Origin: Saprospiraceae bacterium
GTDB taxonomy: Bacteria; Bacteroidota; Bacteroidia; Chitinophagales; Saprospiraceae
DNA: 64,000 nt
Assembly: GCA_016714765.1 (NCBI GenBank)
Contig: JADKCF010000002.1
Location: 62,001 to 126,000, forward strand
Direction: 5' to 3'
Positions within the stretch are counted from its first letter, which is position 1. Each line of letters opens with the position of its first letter. Positions 1 to 9,056 of the stretch are shown in pieces. The notes under the pieces were generated by a model. That model was not told the DNA's origin and did no database searches. It saw only the letters and a list, made by a program, of their open reading frames with translations. The translations under genes and the position numbers were made by a program.

Positions 1-215
1 CAGGAGGCATCATAGGATTACTGGTATTTTTATTGCATATTTTGCTTCCATTCTTTATCAGGCATTTGAGAAGTAATGTTTGGTTCATGACTTTTTATAT
101 ACCGGCTATACTTAGTTTTATGTATGAAACTCACCTCGAAGGTCAATTGCCTTTGTTTGCATATGCCTTCTTTGCAGCATGTTTCTGGCATATCGCAAGT
201 AAGGAAAATTACTAA
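1..215 (+). CDS. C-terminal end of a polytopic membrane protein, possibly O-antigen ligase/polymerase
   Basis: The reading frame is open from the left edge and ends at TAA 213-215, so only the last 70 or so residues are present and the true start lies outside the window. The visible part has three hydrophobic stretches split by short basic or polar loops, including RHLRSN and YETHLEGQLP, and ends in ASKENY. A late acidic loop with a T-H-L-E-G-Q pattern before a final membrane segment resembles the tail of O-antigen ligase (Wzy_C/RfaL-like) proteins of Bacteroidota. That assignment is a family-level impression only. The ATG at 33 is internal to the frame and is probably not the start. Confidence 0.5.
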   Translation, partial: GGIIGLLVFLLHILLPFFIRHLRSNVWFMTFYIPAILSFMYETHLEGQLPLFAYAFFAACFWHIASKENY

Positions 216-251
216 TTTGACATTTCTATTTCAATAAAACGTTTATTTGAT

Positions 252-259
252 TAATTTTG
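252..259 (+). promoter_or_regulatory. TAnnTTTG -7 element upstream of the TolC-type gene
   Basis: TAATTTTG matches the Bacteroidota -7 consensus TAnnTTTG and lies 36 bases before the ATG at 296. No clear TTG at -33 is seen at the usual spacing, so this is a half-supported promoter. Confidence 0.4.
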
Positions 260-295
260 CCTGAGAAACCATTCTGAAATACCTTATCATCAAAT

Positions 296-1600
296 ATGCA
301 CAGATTTGTTTTTTTATTTATTCTTTTATCATTTTCGGCTTCCTCACAGACACTTTTACTGGATGAGGCCATAGAGCAAGCGTTGTTGAATAATTTTAAT
401 ATCCGTATTTCCCAAAATGAGGCTGTCATAGATAAAACCAATAATACACTAGGTAATGCCGGCTTTCTGCCTAGAGTAACCCTCAATTTTGGTCAAAATC
501 TTAACATCAATAATACCAGGCAAGAGTTATTTAATGGTGATATTCGTAATGGAAACAATGTAAATACAGATAACTTGAGTGCTAATGTTCAGTTAGCCTG
601 GACACTTTTTGATGGTATGAGAATGTTTGTAAACAGAGAAAGGCTAAAAGAAATAGAAGCATTGGGCCAACTCAATGTGCAGCTTCAGGTCGAAAATACC
701 ATTTTTCAGGTGATGTCCCTTTTTTATACTATTGATCAGCAAAAAAAGAGAATTGAAACCATCCGACAAGCTATATTGATATCCGGAGAAAGGCTGTCAC
801 TGGCACAATTAAAAAAAGATGTCGGTACGGGATCAGGTATACCTGTTTTGCAGGCAGAAGTTGATATCAACGCCGACAGTGCTATGCTCATCAGACAAAA
901 TCTCGTACTCACACAGATCAAGATTCAGCTAAATGAAATCATGGGCCGCAGTCCGGATACACAGTATGATATAGTGGAGACCTTGCCGCAATTATATTCA
1001 GAATATGGTATGATAGATTTTGCTGATTTGCAATCCAATGCAGAAAAGAGAAGCTTAATCATGCAAATGGCTGGTAAAAACCTGAAACTGACAGAGCTCA
1101 ACAAAAGACAATGGGAATCCAATAAGTACCCGTCCGTAGATTTTAATGCGGGCTATAATTATTCGAGGCTAAATGCAGAGATAGGTATACTTAAGTTTAA
1201 CCAGAATGCAGGGATAGGGTTAGGACTCACTGGAAGATGGAATATCTTCAGTGGTTATAACAACAAGCGGGAAATACAGGTTGCCAAACTGAGTATGGAA
1301 ACAGCCAGACTTGCACAAGAACAAAGTGCTTTGACATTAAATACAGACCTTTTTACAATGTACAAAAATTTTGTGACAGCCAGGGAGATGGTGAGGATGG
1401 AAAACAACAATATTAAAATCGCCAGAAAAAATCTAGACATCACCACAGAAAAAATGCGTTTAGGAACAATAGACGCACTCGAACTCAGGCAGGCCCAGCT
1501 TAATCTGGTAGATGCGGAATTCCGAAAAATTACAGCAGATTTTGAAGCAAATATGTCAATGCTGGAAATGAAAAGGCTTACAGGGGTCTTGGTCAATTAA
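296..1600 (+). CDS. TolC family outer membrane efflux protein
   Basis: This 434-residue protein begins with a signal peptide (basic start, hydrophobic core, then SASSQ near residue 18). It goes on with the amphipathic, coiled-coil-rich pattern of outer-membrane efflux proteins. Two halves are visible, each with long helices around a barrel-forming segment such as LSANVQLAWTLFDGMRMF and later LGLTGRWNIFSGYNNKREI; the repeated W-x-(L/I)-F-(D/S)-G motif is typical of TolC/OEP. It would form a trimeric outer-membrane channel for a tripartite pump or type I secretion system. No inner-membrane pump or periplasmic adaptor lies beside it here, so its partner is unknown. The length fits the family and the frame is intact. 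A -7 element lies just upstream. Confidence 0.9.
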   Translation: MHRFVFLFILLSFSASSQTLLLDEAIEQALLNNFNIRISQNEAVIDKTNNTLGNAGFLPRVTLNFGQNLNINNTRQELFNGDIRNGNNVNTDNLSANVQLAWTLFDGMRMFVNRERLKEIEALGQLNVQLQVENTIFQVMSLFYTIDQQKKRIETIRQAILISGERLSLAQLKKDVGTGSGIPVLQAEVDINADSAMLIRQNLVLTQIKIQLNEIMGRSPDTQYDIVETLPQLYSEYGMIDFADLQSNAEKRSLIMQMAGKNLKLTELNKRQWESNKYPSVDFNAGYNYSRLNAEIGILKFNQNAGIGLGLTGRWNIFSGYNNKREIQVAKLSMETARLAQEQSALTLNTDLFTMYKNFVTAREMVRMENNNIKIARKNLDITTEKMRLGTIDALELRQAQLNLVDAEFRKITADFEANMSMLEMKRLTGVLVN

Positions 1601-1627
1601 CCTATGTATTATCATGGAAAAAATCAA

Positions 1628-2419
1628 ATGATACATACTGTCACAGACATCATCATATATCCTGTCAAAGGTCTAGGCGGCATTCACCTGCAGGAGGCAA
1701 GGGCTTTGACAAGTGGATTCGAATTCGACAGAAGATGGATGCTTGTGGATGCTGATGGAAAATTTGTATCCCAGAGGACGGTACCCAAAATGGCTTTATT
1801 TTCGCAAAAAATAGAAAATGACCAATTGTACATAACATTTGGTGAATCTACTTTTAACTTTCCGCTTTCGTCAGGCACAGATGAACGTGTAGATGCTAAA
1901 GTGTGGGACGATACAGCAGTCACAAAAATAGTAAGCAAAGAAGCAAGCCAATGGTTTTCTGATCAAATCAATCATTCTTTCAGACTTGTGAGAATGGCTG
2001 ATGAGAATGCCAGAATACACTACAGCAAGACCATCATGTCAGACGTATCAGTCAGTCTAGCTGATGGATATCCTTACCTCCTCACAGGTGAAGAGAGCTT
2101 GCGTAATCTCAATATTAAAATGTCGTCCCCGGTTAAAATGAGCAGATTCCGCCCCAATATTGTAGTTACTACCTCAGCCGCTCACGAAGAAGACACATGG
2201 GGACAATTGTCTATTGGTACAGCATTGTTTAGGAATATAAAACCTTGTGGCAGATGCAATGTCATTACTATAGATCAGGAGAACGCAAACATTCATCCCG
2301 AGACACTGCAGGTACTAACTACATACAGAAAAAGCAATAACAACATTTTGTTTGGCACAAATATGACTTGTATCAAAGAAGGTCACCTAAGTGTAGGTGA
2401 CCCGATAAATTTTTTGTGA
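1628..2419 (+). CDS. MOSC domain-containing protein (MOSC N-terminal beta-barrel plus MOSC)
   Basis: The product carries the MOSC_N start (IIIYPVKGLGG, then FDRRWMLVDADGKFVSQR) followed by the MOSC domain with KMSRFRPNIVV and the conserved cysteine in KPCGRCNVITID. In mARC/YcbX proteins that cysteine binds the molybdenum cofactor, and the family reduces N-hydroxylated compounds or transfers sulfur. A C-terminal ferredoxin domain, present in E. coli YcbX, is absent here. I chose ATG 1628 because homologues begin close to the IIIYPVKG strand. An ATG at 1604, four bases after the TolC stop, would add eight residues (MYYHGKNQ) that look non-native. The close spacing suggests co-transcription with the upstream gene without implying shared function. 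Confidence 0.85.
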   Translation: MIHTVTDIIIYPVKGLGGIHLQEARALTSGFEFDRRWMLVDADGKFVSQRTVPKMALFSQKIENDQLYITFGESTFNFPLSSGTDERVDAKVWDDTAVTKIVSKEASQWFSDQINHSFRLVRMADENARIHYSKTIMSDVSVSLADGYPYLLTGEESLRNLNIKMSSPVKMSRFRPNIVVTTSAAHEEDTWGQLSIGTALFRNIKPCGRCNVITIDQENANIHPETLQVLTTYRKSNNNILFGTNMTCIKEGHLSVGDPINFL

Positions 2420-2426
2420 AATAATA

Positions 2427-2837
2427 TCAGTTCAGTGTATATTCTACTGAGATGACGGTATTAAGAAGTTTTGATATGGGACAATTGGCCTCTGCGTCTT
2501 TTACCAGGGCATCAAATTTTTCACCATCTATATCTTTTACACATGCTTTCAGTACCAAATGTGATGATGTGATAGCACCACTATCAAGCGTAATATGACA
2601 AGTTGTTTCCAGCTCATCGGGTACAAAGCCAGCTCCTGTGAGGTTAAAACTCAGTTTCATTGTAAAACATCCTGCATGCGCTGCTGCTATCAGTTCTTCA
2701 GGGTTGGTACCAATACCGTCTTCAAATCTTGTTTTATATGAATACTGTGATTGATTAAGGACAGTACTTTGGGTAGTGAGGTGTCCGTTACCTTCTTTAC
2801 CACTTCCTTGCCATACGGCTGTTGCTTTTCTGATCAT
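2427..2837 (-). CDS. OsmC family peroxiredoxin-like protein
   Basis: A 136-residue protein with the OsmC fold: GNGHLTTQSTVL strand region, then TNPEELIAAAHAGCFTMKLS with the first redox cysteine near residue 57, and EANCPISKLL with the second near residue 118. In OsmC/Ohr proteins these two cysteines reduce organic or inorganic hydroperoxides. The NPEELIAAAHAGCF block is closer to OsmC than to Ohr. It is convergent with the MOSC gene (seven bases between stops) and lies alone on its strand; a probable terminator separates it from the dab genes behind it. The frame is intact and the length is normal. Confidence 0.9.
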   Translation of the reverse strand: MIRKATAVWQGSGKEGNGHLTTQSTVLNQSQYSYKTRFEDGIGTNPEELIAAAHAGCFTMKLSFNLTGAGFVPDELETTCHITLDSGAITSSHLVLKACVKDIDGEKFDALVKDAEANCPISKLLNTVISVEYTLN

Positions 2838-2908
2838 TTGTAATGTGTTTGATTTAACTTATCTTATACAAACGGATTTGTAAAACTAAAGTTTTAGCAT
2901 TATTAAAA

Positions 2909-2947
2909 AATTCAATCGACCGGAATGCTTGACAGACCGATTGAATT
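2909..2947 (-). terminator. Rho-independent-type hairpin after dabB
   Basis: AATTCAATCG (2909-2918) and CGATTGAATT (2938-2947) form a ten-base perfect stem with a 19-base loop. On the minus strand it is followed by a T-rich run (complement of TTAAAAAA), which suits an end for the leftward SulP-DabA-DabB transcript. Confidence 0.55.
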
Positions 2948-2991
2948 TATGTTGAATATAGCCCATGATGTGAACGGTAGAAGTCTACCAC

Positions 2992-4860
2992 TTAGGATGA
3001 CCTTTGTGCTACTGCATGATATCGTTTCAGGTGTGGTCCTAAAAATATCCTCGCATACATTCTTATCACAGCAATGCCAGATATGACAAAACCAAGCGCA
3101 AGATAAAAAGCTAAAAATATCTGATCGTATTCTACATGAGAAAAAAGAATATCCTCTCCGATAAATGTAGACGTAATTGGAAACCCCGCCAAACCCAAAC
3201 AGGCAATTAAAAATAAGGCAGCCATCTTTGGGTACTCATATACATGACCTTGGAACCTGTTTAAATCTATATCCGGTTCGGCTTTGTTCATTTTCCATAG
3301 GATGATAAACCCCAATGTTCCAGCCATTACTACACCTGCTAAATGAAAAATAATTTCATACATGGAAAGAGCATCATTAAAAGATATGGCCAAAGTCACC
3401 CAGAAATGATTCATTACTAAAAGTGTCCAAACCACAAACACATTGCGTCTGCCAGCATAAGCCCTGAAAACCAAAAACAGACCTATCAAAGCAAAGATCT
3501 CGGGTAAAATTTCAACTATAAATACCGGTAAGTTAAATCTGGTGATTTGCAACATTACACCTACCAAAAAAGTAGGTATGGTAATAAAATATATGTTTCT
3601 AATATTTATAAATCTCAGCAAATTACCCAGGTTTTTAAAGGGCTTCCACAATAATTTATCCAGAAGTTCATCCATGTTGTATTCCTTGATACTCAATAAG
3701 AATAATGAATACTCCAGTTTCTTACCAAAATGGGTTTCAATGTTCTCATGTTTAGGTTCGAAATGATAAAATTGTTCTCTGATCAGATAACTCACGGCTG
3801 ATGGCGAAACAAGCAGTTGGTAGGTACGTAAAAAAGCATTTCCTGCAAAATGAAAAAGAGCCAATGTTTCAAAACCCAATGCTAATTCGAAAAACATCAA
3901 TCCAATTTGAGCTACAGAGGCGTATGCAATTTGACTTTTTACAGAGCTTTGTACTCGCCCAATAGAAGCACCAATCGCAGCTGTAAACAAGCCAACAGTT
4001 CCTATTAAAATTCTGGCAATCAACTGATGTTCCCAAAAAGGCATGGTCCTGATCAATAAAAACAATCCCAGGTGAACAGACAATGATCCATAAAAGATGG
4101 CACTCGATGGTGTCGGTCCTTCCATAGCTCTTGGGAGCCAGGAAGAAAACGGAAACTGTGCGGATTTGGCGCATGCAGCAAGCAAGATCATGACAGAAAT
4201 GAACAATCCGAACATGGAGTGACCTTCCAGATGATGATGCACCAACTCATAATTTTGTATCTTTTCGAAGGTAATATTTTCGTGCCATAAATGATGACTT
4301 GCCCACATAGCGAGGATGATACCCACATCTCCAATACGATAGATCGAAAACACTTTAAAAGCATTTTTGACGGGAAGATATCTTTCGCGATAAAACGCTA
4401 CCAGTAGAAAAGATGTCAAACCCAATATTTCCCAACCGATAAACAATGTCTCCAGATTACCTGCAAATACTGCAAGAGTATAGCCGGCATAGAAAAACAA
4501 AATGGTATAAAAAAACCTTTTGTAACCAGACTCTCTGTGCAAATATATCCTGCTATAGGTGGTGACCAGAAATGTCAACATAGCTCCTACTACACAATAT
4601 ACAGCCGTAACATGATCAAAATAAAAGTCAATAAAAAAGTTCATATCGGGACTTTCATATAATGAAAATTCCTTGAGATTGACGGAATGAAATCCTTGTG
4701 TGCCCCAATATATGATGAAGCCCAATATCGTAAAAAAGTGCACACCAATCATCCCGAAAGTAAATCCAGAAATTAGTTTTTCATTTTCTTTGGGAAGAAA
4801 CAGAGAGATCAGAAAAGCTACAAATGGCCAAACAATCAATAATTCCAATATTCTTTCCAT
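2992..4860 (-). CDS. dabB: DabB: NuoL/MrpA-type membrane subunit of the DAB inorganic carbon transporter
   Basis: A 622-residue polytopic membrane protein of the proton-conducting transporter family (NuoL/MrpA/DabB). It shows LFIGWEILGLTSFLLVAFY and ACAKSAQFPFSSWLPRAMEG followed by PTPSSAIFYG, the equivalents of the NuoL motifs around the proton-channel Glu and Lys, and SSVKSQIAYASVAQIGLMFF for the second channel. It is told apart from complex I NuoL by its place four bases after dabA. In the DAB system of Halothiobacillus, DabB forms the ion-conducting partner of DabA, and the pair takes up inorganic carbon using the membrane ion gradient. The last gene of a tight SulP-dabA-dabB operon, it ends before a hairpin terminator. 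It is somewhat longer than many DabB proteins, owing to a C-terminal part with extra membrane segments. Confidence 0.88.
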   Translation of the reverse strand: MERILELLIVWPFVAFLISLFLPKENEKLISGFTFGMIGVHFFTILGFIIYWGTQGFHSVNLKEFSLYESPDMNFFIDFYFDHVTAVYCVVGAMLTFLVTTYSRIYLHRESGYKRFFYTILFFYAGYTLAVFAGNLETLFIGWEILGLTSFLLVAFYRERYLPVKNAFKVFSIYRIGDVGIILAMWASHHLWHENITFEKIQNYELVHHHLEGHSMFGLFISVMILLAACAKSAQFPFSSWLPRAMEGPTPSSAIFYGSLSVHLGLFLLIRTMPFWEHQLIARILIGTVGLFTAAIGASIGRVQSSVKSQIAYASVAQIGLMFFELALGFETLALFHFAGNAFLRTYQLLVSPSAVSYLIREQFYHFEPKHENIETHFGKKLEYSLFLLSIKEYNMDELLDKLLWKPFKNLGNLLRFINIRNIYFITIPTFLVGVMLQITRFNLPVFIVEILPEIFALIGLFLVFRAYAGRRNVFVVWTLLVMNHFWVTLAISFNDALSMYEIIFHLAGVVMAGTLGFIILWKMNKAEPDIDLNRFQGHVYEYPKMAALFLIACLGLAGFPITSTFIGEDILFSHVEYDQIFLAFYLALGFVISGIAVIRMYARIFLGPHLKRYHAVAQRSS

Positions 4861-4864
4861 GATC

Positions 4865-7360
4865 TTATTCTTTTATGAGTAATACAGGAAGGTTGTCACT
4901 TTCTGTTTTAAAAAGAGATTCAACGTCTGTTACCGTTGGTGGCACAAAATCCGGACTGTAATCAAAAAAAGAACCATCTTTGAATCGGGTGATGTTTTTT
5001 GTGTCAGGATGGATAACCACCAAATGTACCCATTCATTGATAAACCATTCATACAGTTGTGGAGTACGTTGTATTGTTTTCAATACTACATCATCAAAAT
5101 GTTCTACAATGATCAGCAATCTCAGGGGATCGTGGACTTCTACCATTTGATTGGGAAGTCCAGGCCGTAAATCTCCATCTATGCCATTAGCTACTCCGAT
5201 CAGGCCCATCACATTGTGTGGTAGCTTTGTGCCTGCGCCAAGTTTTAAATTATCTACTCTTGAAAAATAGTATTCGAGATTGATGCCACCGCATACAGGA
5301 GCTGCGGCTGAAAGGATATTAAATAGATAGTTGCCTTCAGGATCTATGACATAATCATACGAATTCATAAAAGCTCTTCGATCCAGGAACAAATCTTTGG
5401 TCAGTTCCCTGCGACCAATGATACAGAGCGCATTAGTGGCATGATTGAGTTCAGGTCTTGGTTCGAATAGAGAAACTGAACGCATCTTGACCGCCTCATG
5501 GAGTTTTTTGAGATCTGATTTTTTGGTGGTAGTGGCAAATCTGCGTGCTCTTTCACGCGCATTTCTGTCCAAGGCCTGATGAAAAACTTGTTTATTATGC
5601 TTATGAAGATCTGTTTTTGCAAGATCTGGAAAAGTATCGTCGTAAAATTCGATTTCATCTCTCGTGGTATCATGCAATGCTCCAAGAAAGGTGGTTTTGG
5701 CGGGAATATCTATTCCTCTCTCACGAAGTATGCTTCGTACTTCCGGATGATTGGCCATATAGCTGATCACTCTGGCATTGACAGATCCGGGCCTACCAGA
5801 GCAAGCACCGCAATCATATCCGGCATAGTGGGTATTATTGACACTACTTGCACCATGACCTACAGCATACACGATAGGTGCAAAATCTTTGACTAATCCG
5901 ATACTCTTGAGCAATCCTTCCACTCTGTCAGCCATTTCAGGTATGGTAAATCCTATCTGCATGCCATTTTCTTTGATTTCAGTGTTGTGATTTTCAATAG
6001 TTAGTTTGGAAAACTTATCCATGTGTCTGAAAGATAGGGTAGTGGCAGGACTCAATCTTGGAGTAAAAATGTTGATAAATAGTCTGATGGCAGACCAAAA
6101 TCCGATAGTGTGCGTGATCAGCCAACCAAAAAAGAGAGAATGGGTATAGTCTGCAAAGTGAAAATCTTTTTTGTTCTTCTTGTTATCGACTTCTTCTTTG
6201 ATGAGATATGGAGGGTTCATGGGTGCCGGGCAGACCTTCATAGAAAATTTTCCATCTTTAGGTTTGTAATAAAATGCAACGCCAAAAAATCCCGGTGTAC
6301 CGTAGGTTTGGGCATTGGGTTCAATGTCTTCTACATATCTCCTGAGCGAACATTCTCTGTCATCGATACAAAATAATGCCTGAAATACCGGTGATTTTAT
6401 TACTTTACCCTTGGTCACGCCCATCTGTAATCCACCTAGCACCTGATCATAAAAAGACCACTCAAAAGCATCCTGCCATAGATGAAGAACTTCATGATAC
6501 TCCGTAATTTCTACTGTATCAAAAAGGGGTTGCACCTTTTCAGTGATCCTCATACTCAGTGGCAACCAGTTTTCACCAAACTTATGGTCCAAGGTGTCTA
6601 TTTCCAGCAAAAGTTCAAAAATAATCAGATCCTGGAGCGAAATACGTCTGCTATCCAGAAGGGTTTGAGGCATGTCTTCTATCACGGAAACCATACCTGA
6701 CCAGCCGGGATGGGCAAATTGCTGATCAAACAGATAATGTTCATATAATTTTTCATCGCCCACCAGAATTTTGAGTAAATCACTGATTTCGCATTTTCGG
6801 TCCATGAGTAGCCGTTTAGCCCTCGGAGTCTTAAAAAAGCTGGTATAAGTATTGCGTTCCATCTCTCTGATGGTGGTCAGGAAACCTTTATTCCATACAG
6901 GAAAGCCCCAGATGGCGATGCCCTGATCAAGGTAGCTGCATAAAAACCGGAATAAAAACGGCTGAATCGCCAGATCCAGATCAACCGAGTATAAGTCCTT
7001 CCAAAAATTACGCAAATGACTCCTTCTACCACCAAAATGATCTGAATAATTTCCGGAAATCATTTTGCCTTTCCAGATCTCAAAGCTTGAATGGCTTTTT
7101 TTATCTATGATTACTTTTTCCATTGCGGCTTCGGAAATCTTTTTTTGACTAAACAGCTCCCGGTATTCAACCAAGGAAAGACTTGTTTTATATCCAAAAA
7201 TCTGACTTGCATGTGTGATAGCATTAAAAAACTTTTTATCCTGAAAAGCGTGTAACGTGTTGTGGTGAATAAAATCCTTTAATGCTGCCTGCGCCGGAAG
7301 ATAATGTTTCAGGTGATGAATGACATTTGCTTCTCTGAAGATGTGCTCATGTGTCTGCAT
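4865..7360 (-). CDS. dabA: DabA: zinc-binding, carbonic-anhydrase-like subunit of the DAB inorganic carbon transporter (DUF2309/UPF0753)
   Basis: This 831-residue soluble protein belongs to the DUF2309 (DabA) family. The four residues that make the beta-carbonic-anhydrase-like site are present in correct spacing: Cys331 and Asp333 in FCIDDRECSLRRY, His502 in AVGHGASS and Cys517 in YAGYDCGACSGRPG. The spacings (2 between Cys and Asp, 15 between His and Cys) are those I recall for Halothiobacillus DabA (C351/D353, H524/C539). DabA is thought to hydrate CO2 to bicarbonate vectorially, with DabB supplying ion translocation. It sits three bases after the SulP gene and four before dabB, so all three are surely one transcript. 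Zinc binding and activity are inferred from residue conservation. Confidence 0.93.
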   Translation of the reverse strand: MQTHEHIFREANVIHHLKHYLPAQAALKDFIHHNTLHAFQDKKFFNAITHASQIFGYKTSLSLVEYRELFSQKKISEAAMEKVIIDKKSHSSFEIWKGKMISGNYSDHFGGRRSHLRNFWKDLYSVDLDLAIQPFLFRFLCSYLDQGIAIWGFPVWNKGFLTTIREMERNTYTSFFKTPRAKRLLMDRKCEISDLLKILVGDEKLYEHYLFDQQFAHPGWSGMVSVIEDMPQTLLDSRRISLQDLIIFELLLEIDTLDHKFGENWLPLSMRITEKVQPLFDTVEITEYHEVLHLWQDAFEWSFYDQVLGGLQMGVTKGKVIKSPVFQALFCIDDRECSLRRYVEDIEPNAQTYGTPGFFGVAFYYKPKDGKFSMKVCPAPMNPPYLIKEEVDNKKNKKDFHFADYTHSLFFGWLITHTIGFWSAIRLFINIFTPRLSPATTLSFRHMDKFSKLTIENHNTEIKENGMQIGFTIPEMADRVEGLLKSIGLVKDFAPIVYAVGHGASSVNNTHYAGYDCGACSGRPGSVNARVISYMANHPEVRSILRERGIDIPAKTTFLGALHDTTRDEIEFYDDTFPDLAKTDLHKHNKQVFHQALDRNARERARRFATTTKKSDLKKLHEAVKMRSVSLFEPRPELNHATNALCIIGRRELTKDLFLDRRAFMNSYDYVIDPEGNYLFNILSAAAPVCGGINLEYYFSRVDNLKLGAGTKLPHNVMGLIGVANGIDGDLRPGLPNQMVEVHDPLRLLIIVEHFDDVVLKTIQRTPQLYEWFINEWVHLVVIHPDTKNITRFKDGSFFDYSPDFVPPTVTDVESLFKTESDNLPVLLIKE

Positions 7361-7363
7361 AAC

Positions 7364-8953
7364 TTAAACATTTTTTTTTCTCGCTGCCAAATGGTGTTTA
7401 GATAAGAGTTTGTGATCATCGAGTCCGGTGATGGACACATGGCCTCCTGATACTTCATAATCGTGTTTGAAGTGATCCAGGTTTTTCATGACAGAATGGT
7501 CTGTTACTTTAGTATTGTTCAGATCAATAGTTACATTAAATCCGCTCGGAATACTTTCCAGTTTATTTTTAATCCCGGCAAAATTGGTAAAAAGTGCAGC
7601 CTTGTCTACCACTACTAAATAATTATCTCCTTCAAAAGATATTTCGACCGGGACTTTAAACAAGGATTTAAGGGGAACCCCATTAAACACGTGAATAATA
7701 ATCTTTAATAACATACCGGCAGCTATACCAATCAATAAGTCTTCAAATAATGTAAAGATGATGGTAACCAGAAATATGGCCAACTGCTCTTTACCGATAT
7801 TAAAAGTATGTAGAAATTCCTTCGGATGTGCCAGTTTTATTCCTACTGCAATCAACATGGCTGCCAATGCAGAATTGGGAATCATTTCAATATATTTGGA
7901 AGCTATTAGAACAAACATAAGAATAAAAAAGCCATGAAAAAAGTTAGCCCATCTTGTCTTACCACCGTTGTTTACATTGGCTGAACTTCTGGCTACTTCA
8001 GCTATCATAGGCAAACCACCCAAAATAGAAGTGATGACATTACCAATTCCTACAGCTATCAGATCTTTATTATTGTCCGATTTCCGTTTGAAAGGATCGA
8101 TAAGATCAATGGCTTTTACTGTCAATAAAGATTCCAGGGTACCTACCAAGGCAAACATGATTACATACTTTATAAAAATGCCTGGTGTTGCAAAACCGCC
8201 AAAATTGATATTCATGTGCAGATTTTCAATAAGGTTGCCAATATGCACCAAAGCGTATGAAGGTTCTGTATGAGAAAAATCCATTAACAGCTCAGCTGGT
8301 ACTGCAATCAAAAGTACCATTAGTGGTGCAGGAATCTTACTGATCGAATAGCTTTTAAGGTATGGCCAACCTAACATAATCATTAAACTAATGACTCCAA
8401 TCAGCGCCCCGCGAGGATCTAAATTCGCAAAAACTGTGGGCAAAGAGGCTAAGATTGCAATAGGACCTTTACCTGCCATAATTTGCGGATTGACATTGAG
8501 TAATACAGGTAACTGTTTAGCAATAATGATTATGCCAATTGCTGCAAGCATACCATGAATGGCCGAAAGGGGAAAAAAGTCAGTCATCTTCCCAAACTTG
8601 AGAACTCCAAACAGGATTTGAACCAATGCGGCAACAAACATAGCTCCCAGGGCCAAATGCCATCCTGTTTCACCACCACCAAAATCCGCTACCGCTCCGG
8701 CGACAATTACGATCAAACCTGCAGCAGGACCTTTAATAGTCAGTTTGCTTCCCATCAATAAACTCACTATCATACCGCCTACTATGGCTGTGATCAATCC
8801 CATAATAGGAGGGAAATCAGATGCTTTGGCTATACCCATACTCAGAGGTAAAGCCAATAAAAATACAATAAACCCTGAGATGGCATCTGAAGAAAAATTT
8901 TCTTTAAGTCCGGCAATACCATCCTTTGGTGTTGCTCCAGTATATGATTTCAT
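7364..8953 (-). CDS. SulP family anion transporter with STAS domain, probable bicarbonate transporter
   Basis: A 529-residue SulP (SLC26) protein. The N-terminal part has the family start around SGFIVFLLALPLSMGIAKAS with many membrane helices. The C-terminal 100 residues form a STAS domain (SFEGDNYLVVVDKAALF, then VTIDLNNTKVTDHSVMKNL). SulP proteins carry sulfate, bicarbonate, chloride or dicarboxylates. Because dabA begins three bases downstream, bicarbonate is the favoured substrate here, as in BicA-like transporters; that is inference from context. It is the first gene of the leftward three-gene operon. The 100-base leader upstream (8954-9056) is very AT-rich and I could not pick a convincing promoter in it. 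Confidence 0.87.
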   Translation of the reverse strand: MKSYTGATPKDGIAGLKENFSSDAISGFIVFLLALPLSMGIAKASDFPPIMGLITAIVGGMIVSLLMGSKLTIKGPAAGLIVIVAGAVADFGGGETGWHLALGAMFVAALVQILFGVLKFGKMTDFFPLSAIHGMLAAIGIIIIAKQLPVLLNVNPQIMAGKGPIAILASLPTVFANLDPRGALIGVISLMIMLGWPYLKSYSISKIPAPLMVLLIAVPAELLMDFSHTEPSYALVHIGNLIENLHMNINFGGFATPGIFIKYVIMFALVGTLESLLTVKAIDLIDPFKRKSDNNKDLIAVGIGNVITSILGGLPMIAEVARSSANVNNGGKTRWANFFHGFFILMFVLIASKYIEMIPNSALAAMLIAVGIKLAHPKEFLHTFNIGKEQLAIFLVTIIFTLFEDLLIGIAAGMLLKIIIHVFNGVPLKSLFKVPVEISFEGDNYLVVVDKAALFTNFAGIKNKLESIPSGFNVTIDLNNTKVTDHSVMKNLDHFKHDYEVSGGHVSITGLDDHKLLSKHHLAARKKNV

Positions 8954-9056
8954 TTTATTTAAAATTTTATTTTTAAAAATATAGTTACTGATACTTTCGT
9001 ATAATAACTTTTTTTAATTAAGTCTATCAAGAGACTTACTAACTGTAAAATAAAAT

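Noticed and set aside
33..215. A complete 60-aa gene starting at ATG 33
   Set aside because: The frame is open to the window edge with hydrophobic sequence upstream, so it is the tail of a longer gene.
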